The notes: generated from the letters alone by a model not told the origin. Numbered from the stretch's first letter, positions 41,332-51,438 are shown. The stretch: 64,000 nt of DNA from CAUZIZ01 sp965218775 (GCA_965218775.1 CBDCLS010000004.1:992001-1056000), one strand, 5' to 3'. Numbers and translations: made by a program.

Positions 41332-44300
41332 ATGACGAAAAATGCTCCCGGCTTGCGAATCCTGCTAACTACCTTGCTTCTTTGCGCCTCGAATGGTCTC
41401 TTCGCCGCTGGGACCGCCGCACCCAAATCTCTCGGCGACTTGACCGGACCCTGGCAGCTTTTCCTGGACGACTACCTTATCCAGGAAAAATCCGGAGTAG
41501 TTCGGCGCTATCACCCCTTCGAAAAGCATGCCGCCAATCCTGTCCTGAAACCGGATCAGCCCTGGGAAGGCGAGGTAGCTTACCTGTTCGGCTCCGTTCT
41601 TCCGAACGAGAGCAGGACGGGTTATCGGATGTGGTATCACACCCATCGCGGGTATCGGAATCTCTATGCCACCAGCGAAGATGGAGTTCAGTGGATCAAA
41701 CCGAACCTGGGCATCGCGGAGTTCAACGGCTCCCGCGCCAACAACATCTTCATCGAGAGGCCGCGGGAAAGTCACCTTCCGATCGTGATCCATACCCCCT
41801 GGGAAGCCGACCCGAACCGCCGTTACAAGCTGATCTACTACGATTACGGGCGCACCGACGCCAAGCATCCCGTCAGCGGCTTCTACGGAGCCTACTCGGC
41901 CGACGGGGTGCATTGGAGCGAGGAGCTGGCTGAGCCGATTCTTCCCGACCCGGGCGATATCGGGAACTTCGTGTGGGACCCCAACCGAGGTCGCTACATC
42001 GGCTACGCCAAGATCTGGGCGGCAGTCGGTGGGTTCCGCCGTCGCAGTATTGGCTTCACGTCGACCGTCGACTTCGAAAACTGGCCTCCGACGGAATTGG
42101 TCCTGACACCAGACGAGGTCGATGACCGCTGGGTTGTCACCGACCGGCAGCGCACCGATTTCTATGGATTGGCGGCATTCCCCTACGAGTCCATGTACCT
42201 GGGCTTCCTCTGGGTGTTCCAGGTCACCGAAGGTACCAACGATGGACCCATCCACCTGGAGTTGGTCAGCAGCCGCGATGGGATCCGCTGGAAAAGACAG
42301 GAGGGAGATCGTCCACCGATTCTGGCCCTGGGTCGATCCGGAAGCTGGGATGGCGGGATGCTTCACACTGCGACTCAACCGCTGATTAGCGGAGACACCA
42401 TCCATCTGCTCTACGGAGCCTCGGATCAAACCCACGAAAGTCAGATAGCCGATGGCTGGGGGAACTGCGCCATCGGTCTCGCCACCTTGAGAAAGGACGG
42501 TTTCGCCTCCCTGGATGCGGGCTCCAAGATAGCGACAATTACCACTCGACCGATCGAGAATCTGCAGGGCGGACTGCGTCTCAATGCCAACGCCAGCAAG
42601 GGTTGGATCAGGGTCGAAGTTCTGGATGAAGCCGGCGAAGTCGTACCAGGTTTTGGGCTAGATCAATGCCAGCCCCTCAAGAAAGATGACCTGGATCAGA
42701 CGGTCACTTGGGAGAATCACCGGGCGCTTCCTCCTTCGAAGGCCCCGCTGAGAGTTCGTTTCCAGTTTCAAAATGCGTCCCTTTACGCTTTTCGTGCGGA
42801 TCAACCGGTCACTCTGGCCACAGCGCCGGACCCCTTGAAGATCCTTCTCGACTTCGAGAACGATGGCGACGGCCCCTCCTCTGACAAGGCGGTCGCGGAC
42901 GGTCGACAGAAGATACGTCTCCATCACTCCGCCAAGGTCGTCCAAGACAAAGCCAAGGCCGCCCACGGGCTTGGGGTTCTGGAATTCGCAGGCAGCGGCG
43001 CCACCCATGACGCCCTGGAGATTCTGGACACCAGGGATCTAGGCGAACAATTCACGCTGGCGCTGAAGCTGAGGACGCAGCAGCGAAAGGGCCAGCGCCG
43101 TCCCTTCACGGCCCGCCCCATGCGCCTTTTCAGCTCCTACCGGGGCACCGGAAAACCCACTTCGGGCGAACTCATCTTCGATTTTGACCCCAGGGCTGGA
43201 AGTCTGAGGTTTATCTGGAACGGGCAGACGATCACCTCCCGCTCGAGATGGATTCAGAAGGACAGGTACTACCACGTTGCTGCCACTTATGATCGGGGAC
43301 ACGTCAAGCTCTTCTTGGACGGCGAGAACGTGGGCGAGGGAGACCTACTGCCCGGCACCTCCCACCTCTACTACGACCGTACCGTCCTGAGGCACCTCTC
43401 CCCAGCCAGTACCCCGCCCAAGGTAGGCGTTCATCTGGGCTCCAATCTGCGGGTGGGCCAGGACCTGGAGGGACGATTCATCACCTACAAGGCCCTGGAG
43501 CAGAGTAGCCCCGAGCATCAGCTGTTCGGCCTCGTAGACGACGTCCTCGTGCAGGAGGGTCCTCCCGAGTTCCCACTCAGCGTAAACCTCGGCAGGAAGA
43601 AAGATTTTATCCAGGCAATTGGGGAGATACAGAAATATGGAGTCGGTGGGGCCTGGGGTAAAGGAGGTTGGGCCCGATCCTTCCAGGGGCTTGATGGAAC
43701 CATCTACCTTCAGGCAGAGAAGAAGACAACCGACGGGGGTAGGACTTCGGTCGACTATGACGGGCCTTCTTTCGAAGAGATCCTAAGGATTCCAGAGGGG
43801 GTGATCCACAACCGTCCTGGACTGTTCTATGCCGTCGATGGGCCTGTCGATCTCAAGTCGCCAGATGTCTACACGGTTAGGGCCTGGCGTTCGACCGACG
43901 GGCTCCGGACCCTCCAGCAGGAAGAATCGACCGTGAGGATACCAGGGGGGCCACGTCGGCCGAGAAAGCCGGATGAATGGTACGGTTTCTACTTCTACCG
44001 GAACATGCTGGAACTGCCGGATAGGACCCTTTTGACCACCATGGAGGGGAATCTCGAGGACGACAAACTCAAACCCAACGACCGCCGTAGCGCCAGCGAG
44101 GCCCTCTACATGCAAAGGACCATTATCGTGACCTCCCGGGACGAGGGGCGAACCTGGGACTACCTCTCGACGGTAGCGGCGCCGGTGTCGGGGGATCCGG
44201 TGGGAGAAGGATTCGACGAGCCGACCATCCTGCGTCTCACCGACGGGCGGATCCTCTGTGTCATGCGGACGGGCCACTTCTCGCCCTTGTATGCATGCTG

Positions 44301-44631
44301 GAGTAGCGATGATGGAAAAACCTGGACCGAGCCGAAATACACGGGTCTGGAGCGTGGATGTGATCCTCACCTGCTGCTGTTGGAAGACGGGAGGATCCTC
44401 CTCAGCTATGGGGAGCGTTTTCCAACCGGTTCCTATTTGAAACCGAAGAAGAGAGGCGCGCTCGTAAAGTTCGCGCTCAGTGACGACGGTGGAGAAAAAT
44501 GGCGGGTTGCCACGGTCGCTGCAGGCATGGGATCCTCCTACTCGACCATCATCGAGGTGGAACCCAATCTGATCTTCTGCCAGGTGGATGGTTGGTTCTG
44601 GAGAGTGCAACTGAAACCTCGCGGCTTCTGA
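41332..44631 (+). CDS. Multidomain exported sialidase/glycosidase-like protein
   Basis: 1099 aa with a signal peptide (RILLTTLLLCASNGLFAAG). Domain 1 (about 30-490) is the GH43/32-like propeller shared with the frameshifted gene at 1396-2899. Domain 2 (about 500-750) is a LamG/concanavalin-like fold (DRGHVKLFLDGENVGEGD). Domain 3 (about 760-1095) is a sialidase-type propeller with Asp boxes SRDEGRTWDY, SSDDGKTWTEP and SDDGGEKWRV and the Arg/Glu-rich active-site region LPDRTLLTTMEG. Such proteins cut or bind exported glycans. A gene for a PQQ-propeller follows 80 bp downstream. Confidence 0.82.
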   Translation: MTKNAPGLRILLTTLLLCASNGLFAAGTAAPKSLGDLTGPWQLFLDDYLIQEKSGVVRRYHPFEKHAANPVLKPDQPWEGEVAYLFGSVLPNESRTGYRMWYHTHRGYRNLYATSEDGVQWIKPNLGIAEFNGSRANNIFIERPRESHLPIVIHTPWEADPNRRYKLIYYDYGRTDAKHPVSGFYGAYSADGVHWSEELAEPILPDPGDIGNFVWDPNRGRYIGYAKIWAAVGGFRRRSIGFTSTVDFENWPPTELVLTPDEVDDRWVVTDRQRTDFYGLAAFPYESMYLGFLWVFQVTEGTNDGPIHLELVSSRDGIRWKRQEGDRPPILALGRSGSWDGGMLHTATQPLISGDTIHLLYGASDQTHESQIADGWGNCAIGLATLRKDGFASLDAGSKIATITTRPIENLQGGLRLNANASKGWIRVEVLDEAGEVVPGFGLDQCQPLKKDDLDQTVTWENHRALPPSKAPLRVRFQFQNASLYAFRADQPVTLATAPDPLKILLDFENDGDGPSSDKAVADGRQKIRLHHSAKVVQDKAKAAHGLGVLEFAGSGATHDALEILDTRDLGEQFTLALKLRTQQRKGQRRPFTARPMRLFSSYRGTGKPTSGELIFDFDPRAGSLRFIWNGQTITSRSRWIQKDRYYHVAATYDRGHVKLFLDGENVGEGDLLPGTSHLYYDRTVLRHLSPASTPPKVGVHLGSNLRVGQDLEGRFITYKALEQSSPEHQLFGLVDDVLVQEGPPEFPLSVNLGRKKDFIQAIGEIQKYGVGGAWGKGGWARSFQGLDGTIYLQAEKKTTDGGRTSVDYDGPSFEEILRIPEGVIHNRPGLFYAVDGPVDLKSPDVYTVRAWRSTDGLRTLQQEESTVRIPGGPRRPRKPDEWYGFYFYRNMLELPDRTLLTTMEGNLEDDKLKPNDRRSASEALYMQRTIIVTSRDEGRTWDYLSTVAAPVSGDPVGEGFDEPTILRLTDGRILCVMRTGHFSPLYACWSSDDGKTWTEPKYTGLERGCDPHLLLLEDGRILLSYGERFPTGSYLKPKKRGALVKFALSDDGGEKWRVATVAAGMGSSYSTIIEVEPNLIFCQVDGWFWRVQLKPRGF

Positions 44632-44711
44632 CCTGTCCCCGCTGGCATTGGCTGATACCGGGCTTGACCGTGCTCTTTATGGTGGAACCATTGGCACCAA
44701 GGAGAATCTCT

Positions 44712-46142
44712 ATGAAGCTATCGTCCCTGCTCTTGAGTGCGGTGTTTATCCTTCAATCTTCCTTGCTTCTGGGCGAGGGGATTTGGTCCCGGTTCAGAGG
44801 CCCTAACGGAAGCGGCGTGTCCCAGTCCGGCACCTTGCCCACCCGGTTTGGGCCAGACGAGAACGTCGTGTGGAAGACCGCCCTACCTCCCGGGCATTCC
44901 TCCCCCGTCTTCTCTGGCGATTCGATTTTCTTGACCGGCTTCGGCGAGGACGAGGTCGTTACGCTGGCACTGAATCGGAAGACGGGAAAGATCCGGTGGC
45001 GAAGTGAGACCGCCAGGAACCGTCGGGGCAATCTCCACGAGGTCAACTCGCCGGCCTCTCCGAGTCCAGTGACCGACGGCAAGGACGTCTATGTCTTTTT
45101 CCAGGATGTGGGTCTCATCTCCTATGACGCGCAAGGAAAGGAACGCTGGCGGGTTCAACTGGGTCCCTTCAACACACCCTTCGGCATCGCAGCCTCACCG
45201 GTTCTCGCTGGCAACCACGTCGTTCAGGTATGTGACGGGGAATCCGGCTCCTTCATGGTGGCGGTCGAAAAAAAGACGGGGCGGCTTGCCTGGCGCGATG
45301 AGCGGCCCAGCGTAAGGCGGGGTTTCTCAACCCCGGTGCTGTATCAACCTGAAGACGGCAGTGGGGTTCAGGTCCTGGTTCCCGGAACCTACCAGTTGAT
45401 CGCCTACTCAGCCCAGTCAGGAGACAGAGTCTGGTGGGTCGATGGACTTACCTGGCAGCTGAAGCCTACACCCGTAATGGATGAAGACTCAATCTACGTC
45501 CTGGGCTGGGCAGGTGGGACCGACAAGGGCCGTAAGGACGCGAACTTCCGGCAAGTTCTGGCGCTACTGGACGGGGATAGGGACGGAAGGATCTCCAAGA
45601 AAGAGGCCGATAAAGGCACCGATCCCAAGATTCTGAAAGGGTGGAAAGATGCAGAGGATCTTGACGGGAGCGGCTATTTCGAAGAAAGAGACTGGGAGCT
45701 GCATCAGAGAAAGCGCACCTCGGTCAACTCTATCCAGAAGATTCGTCTGGGCGGGAAGGGCAACATGACCGAGCAGTCGGCGGGCTGGAAATACCAGAAG
45801 AGCCTACCGAACGTGCCTTCTCCACTTCTCTACCAGGACGTCATCTACATGGTGAAGGATGGAGCCATCGTGACGTCTCTGGACCCGAGCAACGGTGAGG
45901 TCCTCAAACAAGGGCGGTCCAAAGAGGCGATGAATCGCTACTTTGCCTCTCCCGTGGGTGGGGACGGCAAGGTCTATCTGCTGAGTGAAGCCGGCGAAGT
46001 ATCGGTGCTCAAGGCAGCCCCAGAGTGGGAAGTGCTCCAGGTGAACCGAATGGGCGAGCCCTGCTACGCCACGCCCGCTCTGGTGGACGGCAAGATCTAC
46101 CTACGAACCGAGAGCGCACTGTATTGCTTCGACCAGGGTTGA
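44712..46142 (+). CDS. PQQ-like beta-propeller protein with EF-hand
   Basis: 476 aa from the ATG at 44712, chosen for its leader (MKLSSLLLSAVFILQSSLLL). The start GIWSRFRGPNGSGVS and the repeated YSAQSGDRVWWVDG-type W motifs are typical of outer-membrane or periplasmic PQQ-like quinoprotein propellers common in Planctomycetes, Acidobacteria and relatives. An inserted Ca-binding pair lies at LLDGDRDGRISKKEAD and EDLDGSGYFEERDW. No PQQ dehydrogenase active-site Asp/Glu pattern is obvious, so it may be a scaffold rather than an enzyme. Confidence 0.82.
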   Translation: MKLSSLLLSAVFILQSSLLLGEGIWSRFRGPNGSGVSQSGTLPTRFGPDENVVWKTALPPGHSSPVFSGDSIFLTGFGEDEVVTLALNRKTGKIRWRSETARNRRGNLHEVNSPASPSPVTDGKDVYVFFQDVGLISYDAQGKERWRVQLGPFNTPFGIAASPVLAGNHVVQVCDGESGSFMVAVEKKTGRLAWRDERPSVRRGFSTPVLYQPEDGSGVQVLVPGTYQLIAYSAQSGDRVWWVDGLTWQLKPTPVMDEDSIYVLGWAGGTDKGRKDANFRQVLALLDGDRDGRISKKEADKGTDPKILKGWKDAEDLDGSGYFEERDWELHQRKRTSVNSIQKIRLGGKGNMTEQSAGWKYQKSLPNVPSPLLYQDVIYMVKDGAIVTSLDPSNGEVLKQGRSKEAMNRYFASPVGGDGKVYLLSEAGEVSVLKAAPEWEVLQVNRMGEPCYATPALVDGKIYLRTESALYCFDQG

Positions 46143-46149
46143 TCTAGGC

Positions 46150-46285
46150 TGAATAGTGAGCAGTGATGCCGTGAGTAGTGAGCAGTGCCGCGAACGACGT
46201 GACTGGCTAGCAGTATGAGGCCAGGTTCCGGCCGTCGAGGACGACGAAGGTGGGAGCGAGCCGGACAACAGCACAATCCACCGTG
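46150..46285 (-). repeat. Interspersed repeat family A, copy 3
   Basis: Small GTGAGCAGTGATG units, then GCCGCGAACGACG, AGCAGTATGAGGCCAG and GAGCCGGACAACAGCA. A 30-bp insert (GGCCGTCGAGGACGACGAAG) separates the last two parts from the order seen in copies 1 and 2. Confidence 0.65.
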
Positions 46286-47056
46286 ACCGAATCCCAATTT
46301 GGAGCCACCACCTTCGGGCAACTCCAGATTGCGCAAAACGTCAGCCCCAGAAAAAGCGCCTAAATCCACCTGACCTTGACGTTGCTGATCCCATTCTGGA
46401 TGTCGAATCTGATCATTTTCCCGGCGCGATCCAAATTCTCACTGTAGTAGGTGTCCCCCTTCTTCTTGAAACCGGACCGGCAGCACTTCGAAAAGAATCC
46501 ATCTCCCGTTCTAATCTCGGCTCCCACATCGCTTGGAATCCGTAATTCAAGGCTGCCAATACCAACCTGGATAGCCACATCGCCATCTTGTAGCCATTCT
46601 CCCGAGAAATCCAGTTTCGCGGTCCCCACTCCACCGCTGAAGCTAAGTTCTTTGAATCCAAAGTTACCCAGACCGATCACGGTCAGAGACCCGACGCCGC
46701 TATCGAGCGTCACCCGCTCGCAGTCGATTTTATTGGGCTTCAACATCGAAAGCGTGGTCTCACCGATCCCATTACTCAAGCTGAATGAACGGGTCGACAG
46801 ACCGGTGAGATCTATCCTGCTTTCGCCGACACCCGTCTGGGTAACCAGATCAAGTTCCACCATGGGGTTCAGTCGCAGATAGAGTCGGGTGTTCGAACTC
46901 CCATCCAACCAGTCCTGCCCCATCTTGCACTGCAACCGAGCGAGATCTCCCCTCCTTTGCACGTCCAGACGGGGCTCAACGGCCCGGCCGTCGAAGCTGA
47001 CTTCAGCCTCGTAGAGACTGGATGGATCTCCCTGATCAATCATTAGATATCCCACT

Positions 47057-48374
47057 TCAGTAGTGTCCCAGCGTTAGTCGAATAATATCAACTGTTTATG
47101 AATGTCACTATTCTGAGTAATGTAGTCCATGTCCTGAAAGGCCTGTAAAATGGGGGTTTTCTCGAAGAGCGAGACGCTCAGGACCTGGAGAATTGTGTAG
47201 AGCGGCAACTCGAGATAGAGACGCTTGCGAATGATGGCGATGAGCAGGTAGGTGCTGAGGGCGATCCAGATTTGTGTTTTCACGGCATTGGGACTGGTGC
47301 CGTAAAAGGCCTTGATGCGGAGATGCTGTTTGATCCATTTGAAGAACAGTTCGATCTGCCAGCGGAGCTTGTAGAGCTGGGCAATGGTCAGAGCGGGAGA
47401 AGCAAAGTCGTTGGTGAGGAATACGAGCCGCAGGTCGGTGGTGACGTCGAAGAACTTGATACGACGCAAAGGTTCGGGGTAGGCCTTGGCCGGATAGAAG
47501 GTGCTCAGCAGGACAGTTTGGTCGCAGACTAGTCCGGTCGTTCTGTCCACCGCATGGGAGTAGCGGCGGCGGAACTTGAAGTTGGCCTTGGCGCGGGTCA
47601 CGAACAACGACCGAGCGGTATGGAGTCGGTACAGGCGCCCGAAATCCAGGTATCCGCGATCCATGATGTAGTAGGCACCGGGACAAGGCATCAGGTGGTC
47701 CAAGGCGTTGACATCGTGCAGTTTCCCGTCCGAGATCAGAACAAATTCGGGAATGGCGCCGTGCAGGTTGAGTAAGGTATGCAGTTTGATCGCCCCCTTG
47801 GTGCGGCGGAAGCGCGCCCAGGGGAAGACCGAGAGGCACAGGTCGATGGTCGTGGAATCCAAGGCATAGACGGTCGCGTCCAGGTCGACTCCCAGGTCCT
47901 CGTCGGTGTAAAGGCTGCGCGCTTCGGCGATGAGCACTTCGGCAAACTCGGCATAGATGCGCCAGTCTCGCCTCTCGTTGGCATTGGACAGATTGTTGCG
48001 GGAGACCGTGGAGCGAATGCCCATGTGGAAGAGCTTGGATCTCATGGCCCGTAGGCAGGCTTCGATATCGCGCAAGCTCTCGCGATAGGTCAACTGCGCA
48101 AATGCCATGACCCGGTAATGGTCGGCACAACGGAATGACTTGACCTTGTAGTCGCCTCGGTAGTGCTGAACAATGCGATGAAAACGATGCCAGGGAAGAT
48201 GCCGCATCACCTGAGAAAAGATCGTCGTGCCCGTGTACATGCCCGCCCTCCTTATGAACTGAAGGGCGTGAGCATACACTCACTTTCAAGTCGGAAACAC
48301 CTATTATCTTCTCTAACATATTGCTCATTAATACTTTACAGAGATTAGAGTCCCAAACGTTGGGACACTACTGA
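47057..48374 (-). mobile_element. IS4-family insertion sequence (DUF4372 group)
   Basis: 1318 bp with ends TCAGTAGTGTCCCAGCGTT and, reverse complemented, TCAGTAGTGTCCCAACGTT. A 7-bp direct repeat TCCCACT flanks it at 47050-47056 and 48375-48381. One intact transposase. Inserted in a lipoprotein gene of an envelope-stress operon. Confidence 0.93.
47074..48240 (-). CDS. IS4-family transposase with DUF4372 N-terminus
   Basis: 388 aa from the ATG at 48240, which is preceded by AAGGAGGGCGGGC and gives the family start MYTGTTIFSQVMRHLPW; a longer frame exists but lacks support. DUF4372: FAQLTYRESLRDIEACLRA. DDE: Asp in VYALDSTTIDL, Asp in YYIMDRGYLDF, Glu in LYKLRWQIELFFKWIKQ (exact Y-x2-R-x3-E-x6-K). 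Intact. Confidence 0.93.
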   Translation of the reverse strand: MYTGTTIFSQVMRHLPWHRFHRIVQHYRGDYKVKSFRCADHYRVMAFAQLTYRESLRDIEACLRAMRSKLFHMGIRSTVSRNNLSNANERRDWRIYAEFAEVLIAEARSLYTDEDLGVDLDATVYALDSTTIDLCLSVFPWARFRRTKGAIKLHTLLNLHGAIPEFVLISDGKLHDVNALDHLMPCPGAYYIMDRGYLDFGRLYRLHTARSLFVTRAKANFKFRRRYSHAVDRTTGLVCDQTVLLSTFYPAKAYPEPLRRIKFFDVTTDLRLVFLTNDFASPALTIAQLYKLRWQIELFFKWIKQHLRIKAFYGTSPNAVKTQIWIALSTYLLIAIIRKRLYLELPLYTILQVLSVSLFEKTPILQAFQDMDYITQNSDIHKQLILFD

Positions 48375-48532
48375 TCCCACTTCGAGATACACTTCCGCTT
48401 CAAGCCGGCTCTCCCCTTCGAGAGGACCTACCTCGCGGATGCTTTCGCTGGCTAAGTCATTACTGTGCAGGGAGACTCCACAAGACGTCAGAAAAACCAA
48501 ACACGGTAGCATCGAACTAATCTTTGGCATGC

Positions 48533-50290
48533 TCACCCTCTCTGTCTGATCCGGATCTTTGAGTAGGTCGTTCGAAGTTGAATCTGAGGCGCGCCCTGAC
48601 CGCGGACCAGATCCAGGACACCCTTGCTCTCGTCCCCCGGAGGCGGGAAATCTGAAAGAACCTGCCCTCCTTTGGAGCGCGCCGTCAGGGTAAAGTCGCT
48701 GTCGGCAGGAATCGACAAAGAAATCTCTCCGTAGCTGTTGGAAGCCGTGATCGGACCGAGTAGAGGACTGGGTACCGTTATCGAGATCTTGCCGTACTCA
48801 TTCTCTACTTCGACAGGCCCGGAAACCCGTTCGACCACTACCGCTTTAAATGATGTTCCTACCTTGACGGGTCCCCCGACCTGGGCTAGAGAGACCTTCG
48901 AACCGCGTCCCACGATGGTAGCACCAGCCCCGATGTCCTCCGCCGCCAGGTCGGCGAAGGTGGCCTTGGCGTCGAGAAAACCCTTGATGTTGGAGAGACT
49001 CACCTCACTGTAGGACGTCACCAAATCCAGGCCATCCCCCAACTGCTGAGCGCTCACCCTCTTGTACGAATTCTCAATCGAAACGCTTTTCTGAACATCG
49101 GAAACGTCCACCTCAGATCCCGATCCCTGCACGGTGACCTGGCCGGTTACGTCTTCCACTCGGACCTGGCCGAAGTGATTCTTCGCCTCTAGATCGCCAT
49201 CGATATTGCGAGCCGTAATCGTCTTGTAACTGCTCTCCAGGTGGGTACTTCCGACAATCTTCTGGACGGTAATGGAGCCGTGCCGGTTGTGCGCAAGAAC
49301 GGTGCCGATGACATTCCGAATCTCGATGCCCTTGTACCTGTTGGTCACCTCCAGATTCCCGGTTACGGATTCCACGTAGACTCGCCCATAGGTACTCTCC
49401 AGCCTGCACGGCCCTCCGATGCCGGAAACACGGGTATCGCCATAATCATTCCTGACGGTCAGGGTTACCGTCTTGGGAACTTTGATAGCAAGATGAGTGC
49501 GCAATCTCTGCCCCTGCCTTCCGAGTTGCTTTCGGTTGGTACCGATACGAAGGACATTTCCCTCCCGAGCTGTCGCAATCGTGAATTTTTCCGCCTGTGT
49601 CTTGGCGTCCTCCTCTGAGCGATCACGAACAACTTTCTCGAGCTCGATCTCGACGCTCTCGGACTGAGCAGAATCAACGCGAACACGTCCGTAGGCATTC
49701 GTCACTTCCACGGTGTCGATCCCCACTGCCTCGAGACGTCGCTCGACCCGAAAGCGATGTTCCTGGACCAAAACCCCTTCCAGGACCTCCGGGAACACAG
49801 TGCCTTCCCCAAGACCAATCAGAGCAAAATGGGCGCGGGAGATTTGTCCTGAGAGCAGGCCCAGACTAACGATCAGGAGAATGCCTAGGATCTCTGCCGC
49901 CCTGACACGGATTGGCGTCTCCATCCGCAAGAAATCGATCACCTTTCCCAGGCCCAGGAGAATAAGGATGGCAGGCCAGTAGCTTGTGAAGACGTTCCAG
50001 CCGTCGACGATCCCCAATAGATCGCATAGAACAAGCGTCCCTACCGAGGTCCAGAAAATGCCGCTGAGCAGCCCCACCTTTCCGGGTCTGCTGTGGAGCT
50101 CCGACTCGCTCCAGGTGAAGTGCCGGACCAGCCGGGTGAGGCCAACCAGGATCAAGAGGCCCGGCACCGCGATCTTGAGGATCAAGGACCACCCAACCGA
50201 CTTCGGAAGGAGACTTGGGACGAAAAACAGCAACCCCAGCAATACCAGGGCGACTCCAAAGAGGAGCGTCTTAATTTGCTTCTTGGCCAT
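48533..50290 (-). CDS. Membrane protein with toastrack (DUF4097) domain
   Basis: 585 aa. Four hydrophobic segments in the first 140 residues (LLFGVALVLLGLLFFVPSLL, TSVGTLVLCDLLG, TSYWPAILILLGLG, EILGILLIVSLGLLS; LiaF/DUF5668-like), then a long beta-helix-like toastrack region, residues 180-585, with regularly spaced Asn-Ser-Tyr-Gly strands (VEVTNAYGRVRVDS, NDYGDTRVSGIGGP, ESTYGRVYVESVTGN). It resembles sensors or adaptors of envelope stress. Overlaps 20 bases with the gene before and four with the gene after. Confidence 0.82.
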   Translation of the reverse strand: MAKKQIKTLLFGVALVLLGLLFFVPSLLPKSVGWSLILKIAVPGLLILVGLTRLVRHFTWSESELHSRPGKVGLLSGIFWTSVGTLVLCDLLGIVDGWNVFTSYWPAILILLGLGKVIDFLRMETPIRVRAAEILGILLIVSLGLLSGQISRAHFALIGLGEGTVFPEVLEGVLVQEHRFRVERRLEAVGIDTVEVTNAYGRVRVDSAQSESVEIELEKVVRDRSEEDAKTQAEKFTIATAREGNVLRIGTNRKQLGRQGQRLRTHLAIKVPKTVTLTVRNDYGDTRVSGIGGPCRLESTYGRVYVESVTGNLEVTNRYKGIEIRNVIGTVLAHNRHGSITVQKIVGSTHLESSYKTITARNIDGDLEAKNHFGQVRVEDVTGQVTVQGSGSEVDVSDVQKSVSIENSYKRVSAQQLGDGLDLVTSYSEVSLSNIKGFLDAKATFADLAAEDIGAGATIVGRGSKVSLAQVGGPVKVGTSFKAVVVERVSGPVEVENEYGKISITVPSPLLGPITASNSYGEISLSIPADSDFTLTARSKGGQVLSDFPPPGDESKGVLDLVRGQGAPQIQLRTTYSKIRIRQRG

Positions 50291-50831
50291 GATGGTTCTT
50301 TTCTGGAGTTGGTGGAAGTGGAGGGGCTTGCTGTGGAGCAGAACCCTCTTTCCGCGACTTTCTCAGCCCGCGCAAGTAGTCGAAGATCAGGTAGCTCCCC
50401 AGACCTATGAAGATAAGAGGCCAGAACTTGACGATGGCGTGGACCCTGAAGACATCGAGACTATCCAGGAGGAAGACGATCCCCATCAGGATCAAGGCGC
50501 CACCCCACAGGGGAAGGTTGATCTGCTCTGGGGAATCTGCCTGGGAAGGACTGGGTGTTCTACGGGCAATGACTTCAGCAGAGCGGTAGGCGTCAATGAT
50601 CGTGAATATGTAGAAGACAAAGGCTGCCATTGTGAACGGTTCGACGCTCTCACCGACAATCATCAGACCGGCGAAGACAGCGAAGTGAACCACTGCCTTG
50701 ATGTACTCCCGGTTGTAGACGGCCCCTATGCTTGGGATCAGGGCTGCCGCCGCCGCCCGGCCGGGAGAGTGACTCTGCCCTCGGACAGGCTGATGGGGCG
50801 CTGTGTGCTGTGCGTCTTGCTGGTTATTCAT
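50271..50831 (-). CDS. LiaI/DUF5668-like membrane protein
   Basis: 186 aa. Polar His/Pro/Gln N-terminus, then TM segments AVVHFAVFAGLMIVG, FTMAAFVFYIFTII, GGALILMGIVFLLDSLD and KFWPLIFIGLGSYLIFDYL. The last two match the LiaI/LiaF transmembrane module. Middle gene of the ECF operon; overlaps both neighbours. Confidence 0.8.
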   Translation of the reverse strand: MNNQQDAQHTAPHQPVRGQSHSPGRAAAAALIPSIGAVYNREYIKAVVHFAVFAGLMIVGESVEPFTMAAFVFYIFTIIDAYRSAEVIARRTPSPSQADSPEQINLPLWGGALILMGIVFLLDSLDVFRVHAIVKFWPLIFIGLGSYLIFDYLRGLRKSRKEGSAPQQAPPLPPTPEKNHHGQEAN

Positions 50832-51438
50832 GTTTACCTACCTCGTCGCCTCCGTCCTTTTCAGCTGACTGGAGCTCCTGGAGTGAGTCAGTGTAATCCT
50901 GGAAGGGGAGGGTCAAGATGTGAGAGTCGAATCGACCCAGAAGATCCTCCTGAAAGAATCTGATTCCTTGCGTCGTTCTGGACCTCAAATGGTGCAACCA
51001 GATCCACTGCTTGTAAGCCTCTCCGGAAAGCCGGTCCGCCTTTTCAACCAGGGCAAGAGCGGCTGGATGAGAGGGACTCAATGCCGACAGCTCGGATCCG
51101 AAAACATTCACCATGAGGGAGACGAAGGCAAACAGCACCGAGACTGCAAAGGCATGCCTGGTAGAGAACACAGAAGGAGTCAGACGACCGAGGAGAGCGG
51201 GCCAAAAAGCAGGAGGCTTGCTGCCAGAAGTCCGGTCGAGGATTCGATGCACCAGCCTGTCCGGCAGATCCAGTGCTGGCGAGGATCGCAACTCTTCCCG
51301 GATCTGTCGAACCTCCTCCAGTAGGGAGGAGCAGTTGAGACAGCCGCGCAGGTGCGCCGTCGCTCTGGATCGGGTGTCGTGATCGAGGGCGCCCTCGAGG
51401 TAGTCTGAAAGTAGCACCTCAAAACTAGAGCAGTTCAT
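50824..51438 (-). CDS. Anti-sigma factor, zinc-finger (zf-HC2) type
   Basis: 204 aa. N-terminal cytosolic anti-sigma domain with the HxxxC-xxC zinc motif in TAHLRGCLNCSSLLEEV (residues about 28-44) after SDYLEGALDHDTRS. One membrane segment follows (FAVSVLFAFVSLMVNVFG, near residue 108), then a periplasmic helical tail. It directly follows and overlaps the sigma gene, the standard layout for control by the anti-sigma factor it encodes. Confidence 0.87.
   Translation of the reverse strand: MNCSSFEVLLSDYLEGALDHDTRSRATAHLRGCLNCSSLLEEVRQIREELRSSPALDLPDRLVHRILDRTSGSKPPAFWPALLGRLTPSVFSTRHAFAVSVLFAFVSLMVNVFGSELSALSPSHPAALALVEKADRLSGEAYKQWIWLHHLRSRTTQGIRFFQEDLLGRFDSHILTLPFQDYTDSLQELQSAEKDGGDEVGKHE

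Larger units (their letters stand above)
46360..48536 (-). pseudogene. Toastrack-type lipoprotein split by an IS4 element
   Basis: The N-terminal part (48375-48536; start GTG at 48536, or ATG at 48530) has a lipobox (LVFLTSCGVS) and ends SRLEAEVYLEVG. The C-terminal part (46360-47056) begins YLMIDQGDPSSLYEAEVSFD and continues as beta-rich repeats (GVGSLTVIGLGNFG, GVGTAKLDFSG). Removing the IS and one 7-bp target copy joins the two parts in frame with nothing lost, giving about 280 aa. Family: LiaF/toastrack (DUF2154/DUF4097-like) adhesin domain. Last gene of the ECF-sigma operon, overlapping the gene before it by four bases. Confidence 0.85.

Noticed and set aside
47108..48328. Alternative 406-aa frame of the IS4 element
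   Set aside because: Out of frame with the DDE motifs and Arg/His/Pro rich; the real transposase is 47074-48240.
48345..48536. A separate small lipoprotein gene of 63 aa
   Set aside because: Its last codons are IS sequence; it is the N-terminal piece of the interrupted toastrack lipoprotein.
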